DNA of 64,000 nucleotides from Leuconostoc pseudomesenteroides KCTC 3652 (GCF_014634745.1 NZ_BMBP01000006.1:1-64000); one strand, 5' to 3'; shown: positions 8,712 to 18,204, numbered from the stretch's first letter. The notes: generated from the letters alone by a model not told the origin. Program-made: numbers and translations.

Positions 8712-9506
8712 ATGTGGGATTTTTTTAATGCTATTTTTGCAAGTTATAATGGCACAGGTTATCAACTATCTCAATTTGTGAAAGCCTTTAGTCCAAGTAA
8801 TCCGCACTATTATTTAGTGCTGATGATTGGTGGGTTGACCTTTGCCATAGGTTTTATTGAATACATTTATAGTTTTCTACTATTAAAGGTCGAGGGGAGT
8901 TCGCCGTATAATATATTGATGCATTCCTATTATTTCGCAATTGACTCAATGGGAATAATTGTGTTTGCTACTGCTTCGCATGCCGTTGGTGGTTTTTGGA
9001 TATTTACTGCAGCAGCAATAGCAGAAGTCATATGGTCGCTGTTTGAAGTTTATAATCTGATTATGTGTGTCTATGTTGAGAGGGAAGAAATATGGGGTGA
9101 CATCTCTATCAAAGAAGCGTGGCAACGAGTTACAGGCTGGGTAATTGTAATGATTGTCACTGTCAACTTATTCAGAGTATTTATGAATGATCCAGCAATG
9201 TTTAAATGGTATATTTTCACTAATATCTTAATGGCTATTATGCCAGGGTTATACTGGGAAAAGCGAGGTACGCAGGTTGGGGCATCGTGGGGATTGGCCC
9301 TTGTCATATTAGTTGGTACTATTAATTCATTTTTACCAACCAACATGTGGGCGCTCGTCAGTCCCTACTTCTCAATTTCTAATAACCCATGGTTCTATGT
9401 GGTAGGTATCGTTGCCATCTTCTTTGCCATCAGAAATCTTTGGGTATTGAAACATTTACCAAGTAAGAAAGAAGTAATGCCATCTGGTAAAAAATATATC
9501 TGGTAA
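8712..9506 (+). CDS. Unrecognised 7-TM membrane protein
   Basis: 264 residues with about seven hydrophobic helices: near residues 36-60, 75-100, 104-132, 145-162, 172-190, 200-218 and 234-255. Acidic and aromatic residues sit within them (FIEYIYSF, AEVIWSLFEVYN). I considered PnuC because of the nearby nucleoside genes, but the sequence does not show that family's pattern. Size and topology would fit a small-solute transporter or a rhodopsin-like fold; no function is assigned. It is single-gene, flanked by strong terminators and under a palindromic operator next to the divergent TetR gene. SD AAAGGAAG precedes ATG. Confidence 0.8.
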   Translation: MWDFFNAIFASYNGTGYQLSQFVKAFSPSNPHYYLVLMIGGLTFAIGFIEYIYSFLLLKVEGSSPYNILMHSYYFAIDSMGIIVFATASHAVGGFWIFTAAAIAEVIWSLFEVYNLIMCVYVEREEIWGDISIKEAWQRVTGWVIVMIVTVNLFRVFMNDPAMFKWYIFTNILMAIMPGLYWEKRGTQVGASWGLALVILVGTINSFLPTNMWALVSPYFSISNNPWFYVVGIVAIFFAIRNLWVLKHLPSKKEVMPSGKKYIW

Positions 9507-9532
9507 TGTCAACCAGTTGATTTTATAAAGAC

Positions 9533-9568
9533 AAAAGCGGTCGCTATCTAATGTTAGCGACCGCTTTT
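9533..9568. terminator. Bidirectional terminator
   Basis: Perfect 14-bp stem AAAAGCGGTCGCTA / TAGCGACCGCTTTT with an 8-nt loop, A-rich on the left and T-rich on the right. It serves the 8712 gene (+) and busR (-). Confidence 0.95.
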
Positions 9569-9581
9569 CATGTGAAATGTT

Positions 9582-10199
9582 TTATTGATAGAAGAAATGT
9601 TGGACGGCTTGATAACTAGTATCATTGCCAACGAAATATAAAGTGTCGCCGGACTCAATGACAGCATAAGGGCCAGGCGAAACAATCAGATCTTCATTGT
9701 GCAAAATGCCGATGACAGTGGCGCCGGTATTTTGCCAAAGGTTTAGCCCACCAATTGATTGATTTAACTTTGGACTTGCTTGATCTAACACTAATTCATA
9801 TGGTGTGAGAGGATTGTGTTGTTGCACACGTTGCGTTTGTTCAAACAAAATTGATAATGCACCTGATAAATTATCAAGTGCCGATTTTTGCTCGTCAATG
9901 AGATCGTTGATTTGAACATGAATATTTTGAATATTAGTTGTTTCTGCTGCCTGATTCAAAAATGACTTGGCTTTTTCCCGTGATAAAATTTCGACGCCAC
10001 TACCATGAACGGCACGCACAATATCCAAATCTGACAAGACATTAATTGCTTTACGAGCTGTTTCCGCAGACACGCCAAATGTAGTTGATAGCGTCGAGCG
10101 CGCATGGAGTTTGGTACCAACACGGTATTCATTATTAACAATTTTTTCTGCAATTAAAAAAGCAATTTTGCGGTAACGCGGTTCTCTGATTTTGGGCAT
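9582..10199 (-). CDS. busR: GntR-RCK_C regulator BusR, osmotic and c-di-AMP-responsive repressor
   Basis: 205 residues. The N-terminal GntR winged helix is ARSTLSTTFGVSAETARKAINVLSDLDIVRAVHGSGVEI. A helical linker (residues 80-120) follows, then a TrkA_C/RCK_C domain (PYELVLDQASP ... ETLYFVGN-like GDTLYFVGNDTSYQAV). This architecture is that of BusR of Lactococcus and Streptococcus, a c-di-AMP-binding repressor of the busA betaine importer. Its divergence from busAA-busAB here confirms the assignment. AGTGACA-like half sites lie in the shared promoter region. Confidence 0.9.
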   Translation of the reverse strand: MPKIREPRYRKIAFLIAEKIVNNEYRVGTKLHARSTLSTTFGVSAETARKAINVLSDLDIVRAVHGSGVEILSREKAKSFLNQAAETTNIQNIHVQINDLIDEQKSALDNLSGALSILFEQTQRVQQHNPLTPYELVLDQASPKLNQSIGGLNLWQNTGATVIGILHNEDLIVSPGPYAVIESGDTLYFVGNDTSYQAVQHFFYQ

Positions 10200-10258
10200 T
10201 TTATATTATCCTAATAATTAAAAATTTGACACAAGTGGCAATCTGTGTAAAAATATAA

Positions 10259-10305
10259 GTTGTCACTTGAAGTAACAACCTGATAATTACAATGGGTTGT
10301 CACTT
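10259..10305 (+). promoter_or_regulatory. Probable BusR operator region
   Basis: GTTGTCACTT occurs at 10259-10268 and 10296-10305 (37-bp period). An inverted copy, AAGTAACAAC, lies at 10270-10279. The pair 10270/10296 forms an inverted repeat with a 16-bp spacer. AGTGAC/GTCACT half sites are what I recall for BusR. A related GTGACAC is at 10344. Confidence 0.65.
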
Positions 10306-10333
10306 TATTTTATAGTTAAATTCGAAAAGAATC

Positions 10334-10406
10334 AAGGAGGAATGTGACACGCGCAGTATTGTTTTATCCCAATCACTGTGTGATGTGCATGCTAAAAAAT
10401 GTCTAA
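10334..10406 (+). promoter_or_regulatory. busAA leader: strong orphan SD, hairpin and possible 20-codon leader ORF
   Basis: AAGGAGG (10334-10340) is 58 nt upstream of the busAA ATG, which itself has no good SD. A GTG at 10344 opens a 20-codon frame (beginning MTRAVLFYPN) whose TAA (10404-10406) overlaps the busAA start. The region also folds: CGCGCAGTATTG (10350-10361) pairs with CAAT-C-ACTGTGTG (10370-10382). The SD-to-GTG distance is short (3 nt), so translation of the leader is uncertain. Confidence 0.4.
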
Positions 10407-11595
10407 AGTAGAAATTAAGCATTTAACCAAGATTTTTGGTAAGCGCCCTAAAGCGGCACTCAAAATGGTTAAGCAAAACAAAAGCAAAAATGAAATTGTC
10501 GAAAAGACAGGGAGTACAGTTGGTGTCTACGACATTAACATGTCAATTGAAGAGGGCGAAATATTTGTCATCATGGGGCTTTCTGGATCAGGAAAGTCAA
10601 CGTTGATTCGCTTGTTAAACCGGTTAATTGAACCGACAGATGGGCAATTGTTTATTGACGGTCAAGAAATTACGAATTTGACTAAAAAACAAATGTTATC
10701 AATTCGTCGCAAAAAGATGAGCATGGTTTTCCAAAACTTTGGTTTATTTCCACACCGTACCTTACTTGAAAACACAGAGTTTGGGCTAGAAATTCAAGGT
10801 GTGCCAAAAGCGCAGCGTCGTCAGCGCGCAGAACAGGCTTTGGATAATGCGCAACTATTATCATTTAAGGATCAGTATCCTAATCAGCTATCTGGTGGTA
10901 TGCAACAACGTGTTGGATTAGCTCGTGCACTGACCAATGATCCTGACATTTTGTTGATGGATGAGGCTTTCTCGGCGTTAGATCCGCTAGTACGTGGTCA
11001 AATGCAGGACGAATTATTAGATTTGCAGGCTAATGTTCAAAAAACAATTATTTTTATCACGCACGATTTGAATGAGGCGTTGCGTATTGGTGACCATATT
11101 GCCATCATGAAAGATGGTCAGTTGCAACAGGTCGGCACTGGAGAAGAAATTTTGACTAATCCTGCAAATGATTATGTCAAAACGTTCGTTGGTGATGTTG
11201 ATCGCACAAAGGTTTTGACGGCTGATAGCATTATGATTCCGGCATTAACTTCTAATATCTCAGTTGATGGACCCACAGTTGCCCTACGCAAAATGTCTGC
11301 TGAAGAAGTCTCTGGTGTTGTGGCGGTTAACCGTCATCGCCAATTTATTGGTTATTTGTCATCTGAAGCGGCGGTTTCAGCTCGACGTGACAAATTGCCA
11401 CTGGCTGATGTTGTTGTTGAAATGCCGACCGTCAAGCCAGATACATTGATATCTGATATCATGCCGATTATTTATGATGCACAAACACCAGTAGCTGTTA
11501 TTGATGATGATAACCGTTTGAGAGGGGTTATCATTCGAGGTGCTGTGCTTAAAGCGTTAGCAGATACGGAAGGAGACGGTGATGACAACGCATAA
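10399..11595 (+). CDS. busAA: Glycine betaine ABC transporter ATP-binding subunit
   Basis: 398 residues. ATPase of an OpuA/BusA-type osmoprotectant importer. Walker [10 protein letters not shown], signature [14 protein letters not shown], Walker [14 protein letters not shown] and H-loop ITHD are intact. A C-terminal tandem CBS region (from about residue 275) is the usual ionic-strength and c-di-AMP-sensing module of OpuA. The start at 10399 aligns with homologues ([14 protein letters not shown]) and an in-frame stop lies just upstream. Overlaps busAB by 14 bp. Confidence 0.95.
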   Translation: MSKVEIKHLTKIFGKRPKAALKMVKQNKSKNEIVEKTGSTVGVYDINMSIEEGEIFVIMGLSGSGKSTLIRLLNRLIEPTDGQLFIDGQEITNLTKKQMLSIRRKKMSMVFQNFGLFPHRTLLENTEFGLEIQGVPKAQRRQRAEQALDNAQLLSFKDQYPNQLSGGMQQRVGLARALTNDPDILLMDEAFSALDPLVRGQMQDELLDLQANVQKTIIFITHDLNEALRIGDHIAIMKDGQLQQVGTGEEILTNPANDYVKTFVGDVDRTKVLTADSIMIPALTSNISVDGPTVALRKMSAEEVSGVVAVNRHRQFIGYLSSEAAVSARRDKLPLADVVVEMPTVKPDTLISDIMPIIYDAQTPVAVIDDDNRLRGVIIRGAVLKALADTEGDGDDNA

Positions 11596-13303
11596 TCTGA
11601 TAAATATTCCAAAACTGCCGCTTGAAGATTGGCTTAGTGGTTTCGTTTCATGGTTGACGACCAACTTGTCTGGTTTTTTCAATGCAATTCAGCAAGCTGG
11701 GCAAGCCATTATGGACACCATCACAAATGCGTTGATGGCGGTGCCGATGCCATTGATGATTATTGGTATCACAGCGTTAGCATTTGCAATGACCACTAAA
11801 AAATATGGTTTCCCCATTTTTGCTGCTTTGGGCTTAATGTTAATTGCCAACCAAGGGCTTTGGTCCGATTTGATGAATACAGTGACATTAGTATTGATGG
11901 CATCAGTTGTGTCGTTAATTATTGGTGTTCCTTTAGGTATTTTAATGGCCAAATCGCCAAAAACGGCAGCTGTTGTACAACCTATTTTGGACTTTATGCA
12001 AACAATGCCTGGCTTTGTTTACTTAATTCCAGCCGTTGCTTTCTTCGGTATTGGTGTTGTACCAGGCGTGTTTGCCTCAATTATTTTCGCACTACCACCA
12101 ATGGTTCGTATGACCAATTTAGGTATTCGTCAAGTACCAGTTGATTTAGTTGAAGCTGCAGATTCATTTGGTTCAACCACTTGGCAAAAGCTGATTAAGT
12201 TAGAGTTACCAAATGCAAAAAATACAATTCTGGCTGGAGCTAATCAAACAATTATGTTAGCCTTATCAATGGTTGTAACAGCTTCTATGATTGGTGCGCC
12301 TGGACTTGGGCGTGGTGTTTTGTCGGCGGTGCAACACGCTGATGTTGGTTCTGGTTTTGTGAATGGATTAGGACTAGTTATTTTAGCCATTATTATTGAC
12401 CGATTTGCACAAAAGTTCAATACAAAGCCAGGACAAAAAGCGCCACTTAAGCCATGGCGTCGTTGGACAATTGTCGTTGCTTTGCTGGCTATTGTTGGTG
12501 GTGGTGTTGCTAATGCCATGACAACTAGTCAAACGACTGGTCAAAAAATTAACATTGGTTACGTCGAATGGGATTCTGAAGTTGCTTCATCTAATGTTTT
12601 GGCAGAATCACTTCGCCAGCATGGTTATGATGTTACTTTGACACCATTAGATAACGCTGTTTTATGGCAGTCATTGGCAAACAACCAAGTTGATGTTTCG
12701 GTATCCGCTTGGCTGCCAAACACTCACAAAGCCCTTTATCAAAAATATAAAAATGATGTGACGCTTTTGGGACCAAACTTAAAAGGCGTTAAAACCGGCT
12801 TAGTGGTGCCTGATTATATGTCAGTAAACTCAATTAGTGATTTAACCACTCAAGCTAATAAAACAATCACTGGTATTGAACCTGGGGCAGGAGAAATGGC
12901 GACTGCCGAGAAGACGTTGAAGGCTTATCCGAACCTTTCGGGTTGGAATTTGTCATCATCATCATCTGGTGCCATGGTGTCTGCTTTGGCTAAAGCCTAT
13001 AAAAATAAACAAGATATTGTAGTGACGGGTTGGTCACCACATTGGATGTTTGGTAAGTATCACTTAAAGTATTTAGCAGATCCTAAAAACACCTTTGGTT
13101 CTGCAGAAACAATTAACACGGTTGTTAGTAAAAAACTCAAATCATCAGATCCAAAAGCCTATCAAGTATTAGACAAATTCCATTGGACAAAAGACGATAT
13201 GGAGTCAGTCATGTTAGAAATTCAAAATGGTAAATCACCAAAACAGGCGGCGGCTGATTGGATTAAAAAACACAAAAAGTTAGTTGATAGTTGGTACCAA
13301 TAA
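11582..13303 (+). CDS. busAB: Glycine betaine ABC permease fused to the substrate-binding domain
   Basis: 573 residues. The N-terminal permease (residues 1-320) has several helices and the EAA-like loop [19 protein letters not shown]. The C-terminal OpuAC-type receptor (from [20 protein letters not shown] on) contains the tryptophans ([19 protein letters not shown]) that form the betaine cage. Permease-receptor fusion is characteristic of BusAB/OpuABC of LAB. SD AAGGAG favours ATG 11582 over the GTG at 11579. Confidence 0.95.
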   Translation: MTTHNLINIPKLPLEDWLSGFVSWLTTNLSGFFNAIQQAGQAIMDTITNALMAVPMPLMIIGITALAFAMTTKKYGFPIFAALGLMLIANQGLWSDLMNTVTLVLMASVVSLIIGVPLGILMAKSPKTAAVVQPILDFMQTMPGFVYLIPAVAFFGIGVVPGVFASIIFALPPMVRMTNLGIRQVPVDLVEAADSFGSTTWQKLIKLELPNAKNTILAGANQTIMLALSMVVTASMIGAPGLGRGVLSAVQHADVGSGFVNGLGLVILAIIIDRFAQKFNTKPGQKAPLKPWRRWTIVVALLAIVGGGVANAMTTSQTTGQKINIGYVEWDSEVASSNVLAESLRQHGYDVTLTPLDNAVLWQSLANNQVDVSVSAWLPNTHKALYQKYKNDVTLLGPNLKGVKTGLVVPDYMSVNSISDLTTQANKTITGIEPGAGEMATAEKTLKAYPNLSGWNLSSSSSGAMVSALAKAYKNKQDIVVTGWSPHWMFGKYHLKYLADPKNTFGSAETINTVVSKKLKSSDPKAYQVLDKFHWTKDDMESVMLEIQNGKSPKQAAADWIKKHKKLVDSWYQ

Positions 13304-13318
13304 TTACCATCAACAATT

Positions 13319-13364
13319 AAAAAGTTTGACTTGTTGTATCAAAGCAATAGGTCAAACTTTTTTT
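13319..13364 (+). terminator. Terminator of the bus operon
   Basis: Perfect 12-bp stem AAAAAGTTTGAC / GTCAAACTTTTT followed by further T residues. Confidence 0.95.
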
Positions 13365-13596
13365 GATGTCATTATTGCCGAGAAACTAACTAATAAATTT
13401 ATTACGCTTAAAAATAGTCATATAGTTCATCATTAATTCTTATCTCTTCACAATTTCTTGGTCTTCAGGTCGTCAATCGCTCAAATTCAATTGTTATCAT
13501 TATTGTATTAGTTAAACAAGCACTTATAAATTTGGTCACATGATGTGTTTGTGAAGATAATGATATCGCATTTGACAATAATATGGAGAATTTAAG
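13365..13596 (+). promoter_or_regulatory. Intergenic region upstream of the GT2 genes
   Basis: No gene seen. It carries TGTTTGTGAAGA (13546-13557), the same 12-mer found upstream of deoP, followed by an AT-rich stretch. SD ATGGAG lies 9 nt before the ATG at 13597. Confidence 0.4.
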
Positions 13597-13896
13597 ATGG
13601 AAAAAAGTAATAAACAAAAAGTAAGAACACGATTAACGATTGGCGCAATTATCATGAGTGCTATGGTATGGCTACTATTCGTCATATTTGCGCACCATTC
13701 TTATGTGATGTTATCAGAAGGATTTATCAATAGTATTGGTTTCCCGTTTCATCCAAATTTGAATACGGTAGCATTAATCCGTCAAGTTATTTTGGTAGCG
13801 ACTGCAGTAACGCTGTTATATACCGCTTTAATGACTTTCAGTCATAATTTAGTGGTGAAGAAAGTGAGCGCCACAAAAAATGTTACTAACAATTGA
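13597..13896 (+). CDS. Small two-TM membrane protein, PgaD/IcaD-like position
   Basis: 99 residues with two hydrophobic helices (about 13-33 and 63-85), a basic N-terminus and a basic C-terminus. It overlaps a processive GT2 synthase, the arrangement of icaD/pgaD with icaA/pgaC, where the small protein is needed for full synthase activity. The role is inferred from gene order and topology; sequence similarity to PgaD is not evident by eye. Confidence 0.65.
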   Translation: MEKSNKQKVRTRLTIGAIIMSAMVWLLFVIFAHHSYVMLSEGFINSIGFPFHPNLNTVALIRQVILVATAVTLLYTALMTFSHNLVVKKVSATKNVTNN

Positions 13897-15130
13897 GATC
13901 ATTTTAATCTTATTAGCGATTTATCCTGTTTTAGGGGCACTCAAATGGTCGTGTGGCTTACTCTTTTATTTAATTTTGAGTAAGAGAAATCATGAATTTC
14001 CAAAACAAAATCATGATTTAGATGAAGTTTTTGCTGTGATTCCGGCCTATAATGAGGAAAAAACCTTGTTGACAACGATTCAGTCAGTCAAAAATCAAGG
14101 GTTGGATAACGATCACATTATGGTGATTGACGACAACAGTAATGATGAAACCGTCAAAATTGCCACAATGGCGGGCGTTAGAGTATACACGAAAAACGAA
14201 AATAAGGGGAAGGCTGATAGTCTTAATTATGCAATCAAATTAATTGATGAATTAGCTGATCCAAATAAGACTGCTTATTTGCTCTCAATTGATGCTGATA
14301 CGATTCTGCAAGCTAATGGTGTGCAACGATTATTAGACTATTTTTACGGGCATAATTATGGCGGCGTGACAGCTAATATGGATGTTGCCAATCGTGAAAA
14401 TGCTTTAGCAAAGTCTCAAGTTGTCGAATTTAGTTCCATAGTTGGTATCATCAAACGTGCTCAGGTCGCTATGACGGGCACAATGTACGCTTATTCCGGC
14501 GCAACGACATTGTATGCAATGGCTGCTTTAAAAGAGGTTGGTGGTTTCAGAGAAGATCGCGCGACGGAAGACATTAGTATAGCATTTGATCACTCTTTGA
14601 ATGGCTATGATGCTGGTTTCGCCCCAGATGTTAAATTTTATATGAATGTGCCAACAACATTGAGAGATTTATATCGTCAACGAAAACGTTGGGCAAAAGG
14701 TGGCATTGAGGTGCTATTCACTAATCTATTGACATCACTTAAGCGTCCTAAAATTATTATGATGTTATTTGATCAATTTTTAACGATTGCTTGGTCGTTT
14801 TCATGGTTGATTATGTCAATTTATCTAGCCTATCGTTTGTTAACAGAATTTTTGAGCGGTGACTTTTATGCCTTGGGTGGGACCATAGGGATATCGTTGA
14901 TTGTCATGACCTTACAAATTGTTGTGGGAACAGTTCAAATATTTATTGCGCTATTAGTTGATGATAATGGTAGTAAAATGGATTACTTCATGTTTGCGCC
15001 ATTGTACTTATTGTTTTATTGGATTGTAAATCCTTTGACGATTATTACGCAGTTCGTACCCGCGTTATTGTCGGTTTACGCTGGCATGGATAAGGGAACG
15101 TGGCAATCTCGCGAAAGAAGTGTTGACTAA
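13880..15130 (+). CDS. Family 2 processive glycosyltransferase (poly-GlcNAc-synthase-like)
   Basis: 416 residues. N-terminal helix, GT-A domain, then C-terminal helices, as in PgaC/IcaA and related synthases. The nucleotide-binding AVIPAYNEEKTLLTTI, VIDDNSND (first Asp), LLSIDADT (DxD), ATEDI (catalytic TED) and the QRKRWAKGG acceptor/product motif are all present. It likely polymerises a UDP-hexose or UDP-HexNAc into an exported exopolysaccharide. The exact polymer (PNAG-like, beta-glucan or other) cannot be read from the sequence. No deacetylase or hydrolase accompanies it. Confidence 0.85.
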   Translation: MLLTIEIILILLAIYPVLGALKWSCGLLFYLILSKRNHEFPKQNHDLDEVFAVIPAYNEEKTLLTTIQSVKNQGLDNDHIMVIDDNSNDETVKIATMAGVRVYTKNENKGKADSLNYAIKLIDELADPNKTAYLLSIDADTILQANGVQRLLDYFYGHNYGGVTANMDVANRENALAKSQVVEFSSIVGIIKRAQVAMTGTMYAYSGATTLYAMAALKEVGGFREDRATEDISIAFDHSLNGYDAGFAPDVKFYMNVPTTLRDLYRQRKRWAKGGIEVLFTNLLTSLKRPKIIMMLFDQFLTIAWSFSWLIMSIYLAYRLLTEFLSGDFYALGGTIGISLIVMTLQIVVGTVQIFIALLVDDNGSKMDYFMFAPLYLLFYWIVNPLTIITQFVPALLSVYAGMDKGTWQSRERSVD

Positions 15131-15146
15131 AGTAATATTTTAATCC

Positions 15147-15179
15147 AGATGGTAGTGGCAATGTGCCGCTATCTTTTTT
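15147..15179 (+). terminator. Terminator of the GT2 operon
   Basis: TAGTGGCA / TGCCGCTA stem (one G-U) with flanking AGAT/ATCT and a T6 tail. Confidence 0.8.
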
Positions 15180-15216
15180 AATGATGTTGAATTTTTTTAT
15201 AAAATTCCGTGATATA

Positions 15217-15245
15217 TTACAACGTTTAGGTATATATGTTACAAT
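15217..15245 (+). promoter_or_regulatory. Promoter candidate for the P-type ATPase
   Basis: TTACAA (15217-15222), 17-bp spacer, TACAAT (15240-15245) with an upstream TG. If used, the 5' untranslated leader is about 310 nt. Confidence 0.5.
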
Positions 15246-15564
15246 ATAAGTATCATACTAATTATAAAAGTAATCATTTTTATTCTTTTTTATCATTATC
15301 TCATGATATCCACAAGAATTAAATTTTGACAGTGAGTGACATTAACAAATGCAATGACTAATTAAGATGACGATGGTTCATTTTTATTTGCACAGCACAT
15401 CATGATAGCGATTGATTTATCCAATCAAAGTCATTTTGTACGGAAGTGCTTGCACGAGATAGTATGCAACTGCCAACATGACAACGCTGGGGAAAACGTG
15501 TCATGGCTACATGATGTAGTTTTACAATCTTCCCATTAATAGTAAACCAACAGGAGGACACTAA
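15246..15564 (+). promoter_or_regulatory. Long structured leader upstream of the cation ATPase
   Basis: No coding potential is seen in about 320 bp. It holds the palindrome GTGCTTGCAC (15446-15455, same core as 2724-2733). It also has a hairpin CATGACA-A-CG / CGTGTCATG around CTGGGGAAAA (15477-15505), followed directly by CTACAT-G-ATGTAG (15507-15519). No known metal riboswitch consensus (yybP-ykoY, M-box) was recognised. SD AGGAGG precedes the ATG. Confidence 0.45.
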
Positions 15565-18204
15565 ATGGAAGCGTTCCGAAAGGGGATTAAAGAAACAATA
15601 ACATCACATCAAGTTGATGTGCAAAATGGCTTATCGTCACAACAGGTGACACAAAGTCGGCAAGAAAATGGTGCTAACGTATTTGACGCTGAGAAAAAAG
15701 TTTCATTATTTAAAAAAATATTACTCAGTTTAAATGACGTTGCTACCATTATTTTATTGATTGCAGCGGTGATTTCATTTGTTGCGACTTATTTAGAATC
15801 AAGTGGTAATTACTTTGAAAGTTTGTTAATTGTTGGTATCGTCGTCATCAATTCAGCATTGGCTATTGTTCAAGAAGGTAAGGCAGAGGATTCGTTAGCA
15901 GCACTACAAAATTTAAACCGCACCCAAGTGAAAGTTTTGCGCGATGGTCATATTGTGCAAATTGACGCTGATGACGTCGTTTTAGGTGATGTTTTAGTTG
16001 TCCAAAATGGTAGTGTCATTGCTGCTGATGCGCGTTTGATTGAATCGGTTGAACTGCAAGCTGAAGAGTCGGCTCTGACTGGCGAAAGCTTACCTGTTGA
16101 AAAAGACGCGAATGCGACATTTGAGTCAGACAATAACATTGATTTAGGTGAACGGATTACAATGGTGTATCGTGGGACCACAATCGTTCATGGACACGGT
16201 CGTGCAGTGGTTACAGCTGTTGGTATGCAAACAGAAATGGGTAAAATTGCCAGTCTGTTGCGTAATGAGTCGAAAACGCCGTTGACGCCTTTGCAACGTC
16301 GCTTAGTGCAATTAGGGAAAAACATTTCTTGGTTAGCGATTGGTGCTGCCGTGATTGTTTTGGGACTAGGCATTGCGCAAGGCATGGATCTTAAGCATAT
16401 CTTTTTGACAGCCATTTCATTGGCAGTTGCGGTAGTGCCAGAAACTTTGGCTGTTATTGTGACGATGACATTGGCGCTTGGTGTGCAAAGGATTGCGCAA
16501 AAGCACGCCATCATTCGTCGTTTGCCAGCCGTTGAGACATTAGGAACAACCAATATTATTGCGTCTGATAAAACAGGTACGTTAACGCAAAACAAAATGA
16601 CTGTTCGCAAAGTTTGGCATGATCAGCACGACGATTTGTTGGATATCGCTGATGGTTTAGATACTTCAGCTCAGGAGGTGCTATCATTGGCCGCCATATC
16701 AACCAATGTGGCGGTTAAATCAGTGAATGATCAAAAGGTCTACGACGGCTTGCCAACTGAAGTGGCCTTGGTACGTGCCATTGAATCAGAAACTTCACGT
16801 GAACAGCTTTTATCACAATATCCACTTGTCGATCAGGTACCATTTAACTCGACAAAAAAGCGTATGACCACTGTTCACAAACGTCCAGAAGGTGGCTACA
16901 TAGCAATCACAAAAGGCGCTTTTGATGTCTTATTGCCAATGGTCAAACATGGCGATCGTCAACGGGCTGAACAAGTGAACAAAATGTTCGGCGAGCAGGC
17001 TTTGCGTGTTCTAACAATTACACACAAAAACTTTGATGTCATGCCAGAAGAACCAACGCAAGATTTCTATGAGCAGGATTTAACTTTGGTTGGTTTAGTT
17101 GGTATCATTGATCCACCACGACCTGAATCAGCGCCAGCCGTCGAAAAAGCACGACAAGCCGGTGTACGTACCATTATGATTACTGGAGATCACGTCGAAA
17201 CAGCCAGCGCAATTGCTCGTGAAATTGGCATTTTGCGTGAGGGTGATCAAACAATTACTGGTTCAGAATTAGCTAAGTTGTCCGATCAAGAATTAGATGA
17301 AAACGTACAAAGTTACAGTGTTTACGCACGTGTGACGCCAACTGATAAAATCAGAATTATCAAATCATGGCAACGTCAGGATGCAACAATTGCCATGACT
17401 GGTGATGGTGTTAACGATGCACCAGCCTTGAAAGCCGCAGATGTAGGTATTTCTATGGGTGAAACAGGAACAGATGTGGCCCGTGAAGCATCAGATATTA
17501 TTTTGACAGATGATAATTTTGCGACGATCATTAACGCCATTTCTGAAGGACGTGGTGTTTATGTTAAAGTCCGTAAAACAATTAATTTCTTATTAAGCGC
17601 TAATATTTCTGAGCTATTAGTGATTTTAATTGCCATGTTGTTAGGCTGGGGTTCACCTTTGTTACCGGTTCATTTGCTGTTCATCAACCTAGTGGCCGAC
17701 GGATTACCGGGTTTTGCACTGAGTCGAGAACCAATGTTGACAAATGTTATGAACCAACCGCCAATGCCCAAAAATGCCAAGTTATTTGGACAAGGGCTTG
17801 ATCGACAAATTGGGTTGAATGCAATATTGTTTGCGGTAGTGACGCTAATTGCCATTTGGATTGGCCAAAAATTAACATTAGGAGGATTACAGCCTAATGA
17901 ACAAGTTGGACAAACAATGGCATTTATCATCTTATCGTTAACTTCGATTTGGCACGTCTTTAATATTCGATCAGAAAAAACGCTGTTTGCAATCAGCTAT
18001 GGTGCCAATAAGTCGCTAGTCAATATGGCGATAATCGCGACATTGATTACTTTAGCTATTTCGTTAGTACCACTGACACAGACATTATTCGGCTTAACAG
18101 CGCTTTCAATTGCTCACTGGGCAGTAATTTTGGTATTGTCAGTATTACCAACTATTGTCATCGAGTTATTCAAACGCATGCGCCCCAACTTATTTAAAGT
18201 CTAA
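15565..18204 (+). CDS. P2-type cation-transporting ATPase (Ca2+/Mn2+ type)
   Basis: 879 residues. Actuator TGES motif (LTGESLPVEKD), phosphorylation site DKTGTLT, hinge TGDGVNDAPALK and ten probable helices match PMR1/SERCA-like pumps. Ion ligands by SERCA comparison: Glu in M4 (VVPETLAV), Asn and Glu in M5 (LSANISELL), Asn and Asp in M6 (NLVADGLP). So site residues are largely kept, but M4 reads PETLAV rather than PEGLP/PEALP and M6 has Ala for Thr. Likely exports Ca2+ or Mn2+; Leuconostoc accumulates much Mn, so Mn2+ deserves consideration. Monocistronic, behind a long leader. Confidence 0.9.
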   Translation: MEAFRKGIKETITSHQVDVQNGLSSQQVTQSRQENGANVFDAEKKVSLFKKILLSLNDVATIILLIAAVISFVATYLESSGNYFESLLIVGIVVINSALAIVQEGKAEDSLAALQNLNRTQVKVLRDGHIVQIDADDVVLGDVLVVQNGSVIAADARLIESVELQAEESALTGESLPVEKDANATFESDNNIDLGERITMVYRGTTIVHGHGRAVVTAVGMQTEMGKIASLLRNESKTPLTPLQRRLVQLGKNISWLAIGAAVIVLGLGIAQGMDLKHIFLTAISLAVAVVPETLAVIVTMTLALGVQRIAQKHAIIRRLPAVETLGTTNIIASDKTGTLTQNKMTVRKVWHDQHDDLLDIADGLDTSAQEVLSLAAISTNVAVKSVNDQKVYDGLPTEVALVRAIESETSREQLLSQYPLVDQVPFNSTKKRMTTVHKRPEGGYIAITKGAFDVLLPMVKHGDRQRAEQVNKMFGEQALRVLTITHKNFDVMPEEPTQDFYEQDLTLVGLVGIIDPPRPESAPAVEKARQAGVRTIMITGDHVETASAIAREIGILREGDQTITGSELAKLSDQELDENVQSYSVYARVTPTDKIRIIKSWQRQDATIAMTGDGVNDAPALKAADVGISMGETGTDVAREASDIILTDDNFATIINAISEGRGVYVKVRKTINFLLSANISELLVILIAMLLGWGSPLLPVHLLFINLVADGLPGFALSREPMLTNVMNQPPMPKNAKLFGQGLDRQIGLNAILFAVVTLIAIWIGQKLTLGGLQPNEQVGQTMAFIILSLTSIWHVFNIRSEKTLFAISYGANKSLVNMAIIATLITLAISLVPLTQTLFGLTALSIAHWAVILVLSVLPTIVIELFKRMRPNLFKV

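Noticed and set aside
8712-9506. PnuC nicotinamide riboside transporter
   Set aside because: Tempting next to nucleoside genes, but the helices and motifs do not resemble PnuC and it has a separate regulator and terminators.
15246-15564. yybP-ykoY manganese riboswitch or M-box
   Set aside because: No GGGGAGTA-type start, no characteristic GAGACC or M-box core could be found.
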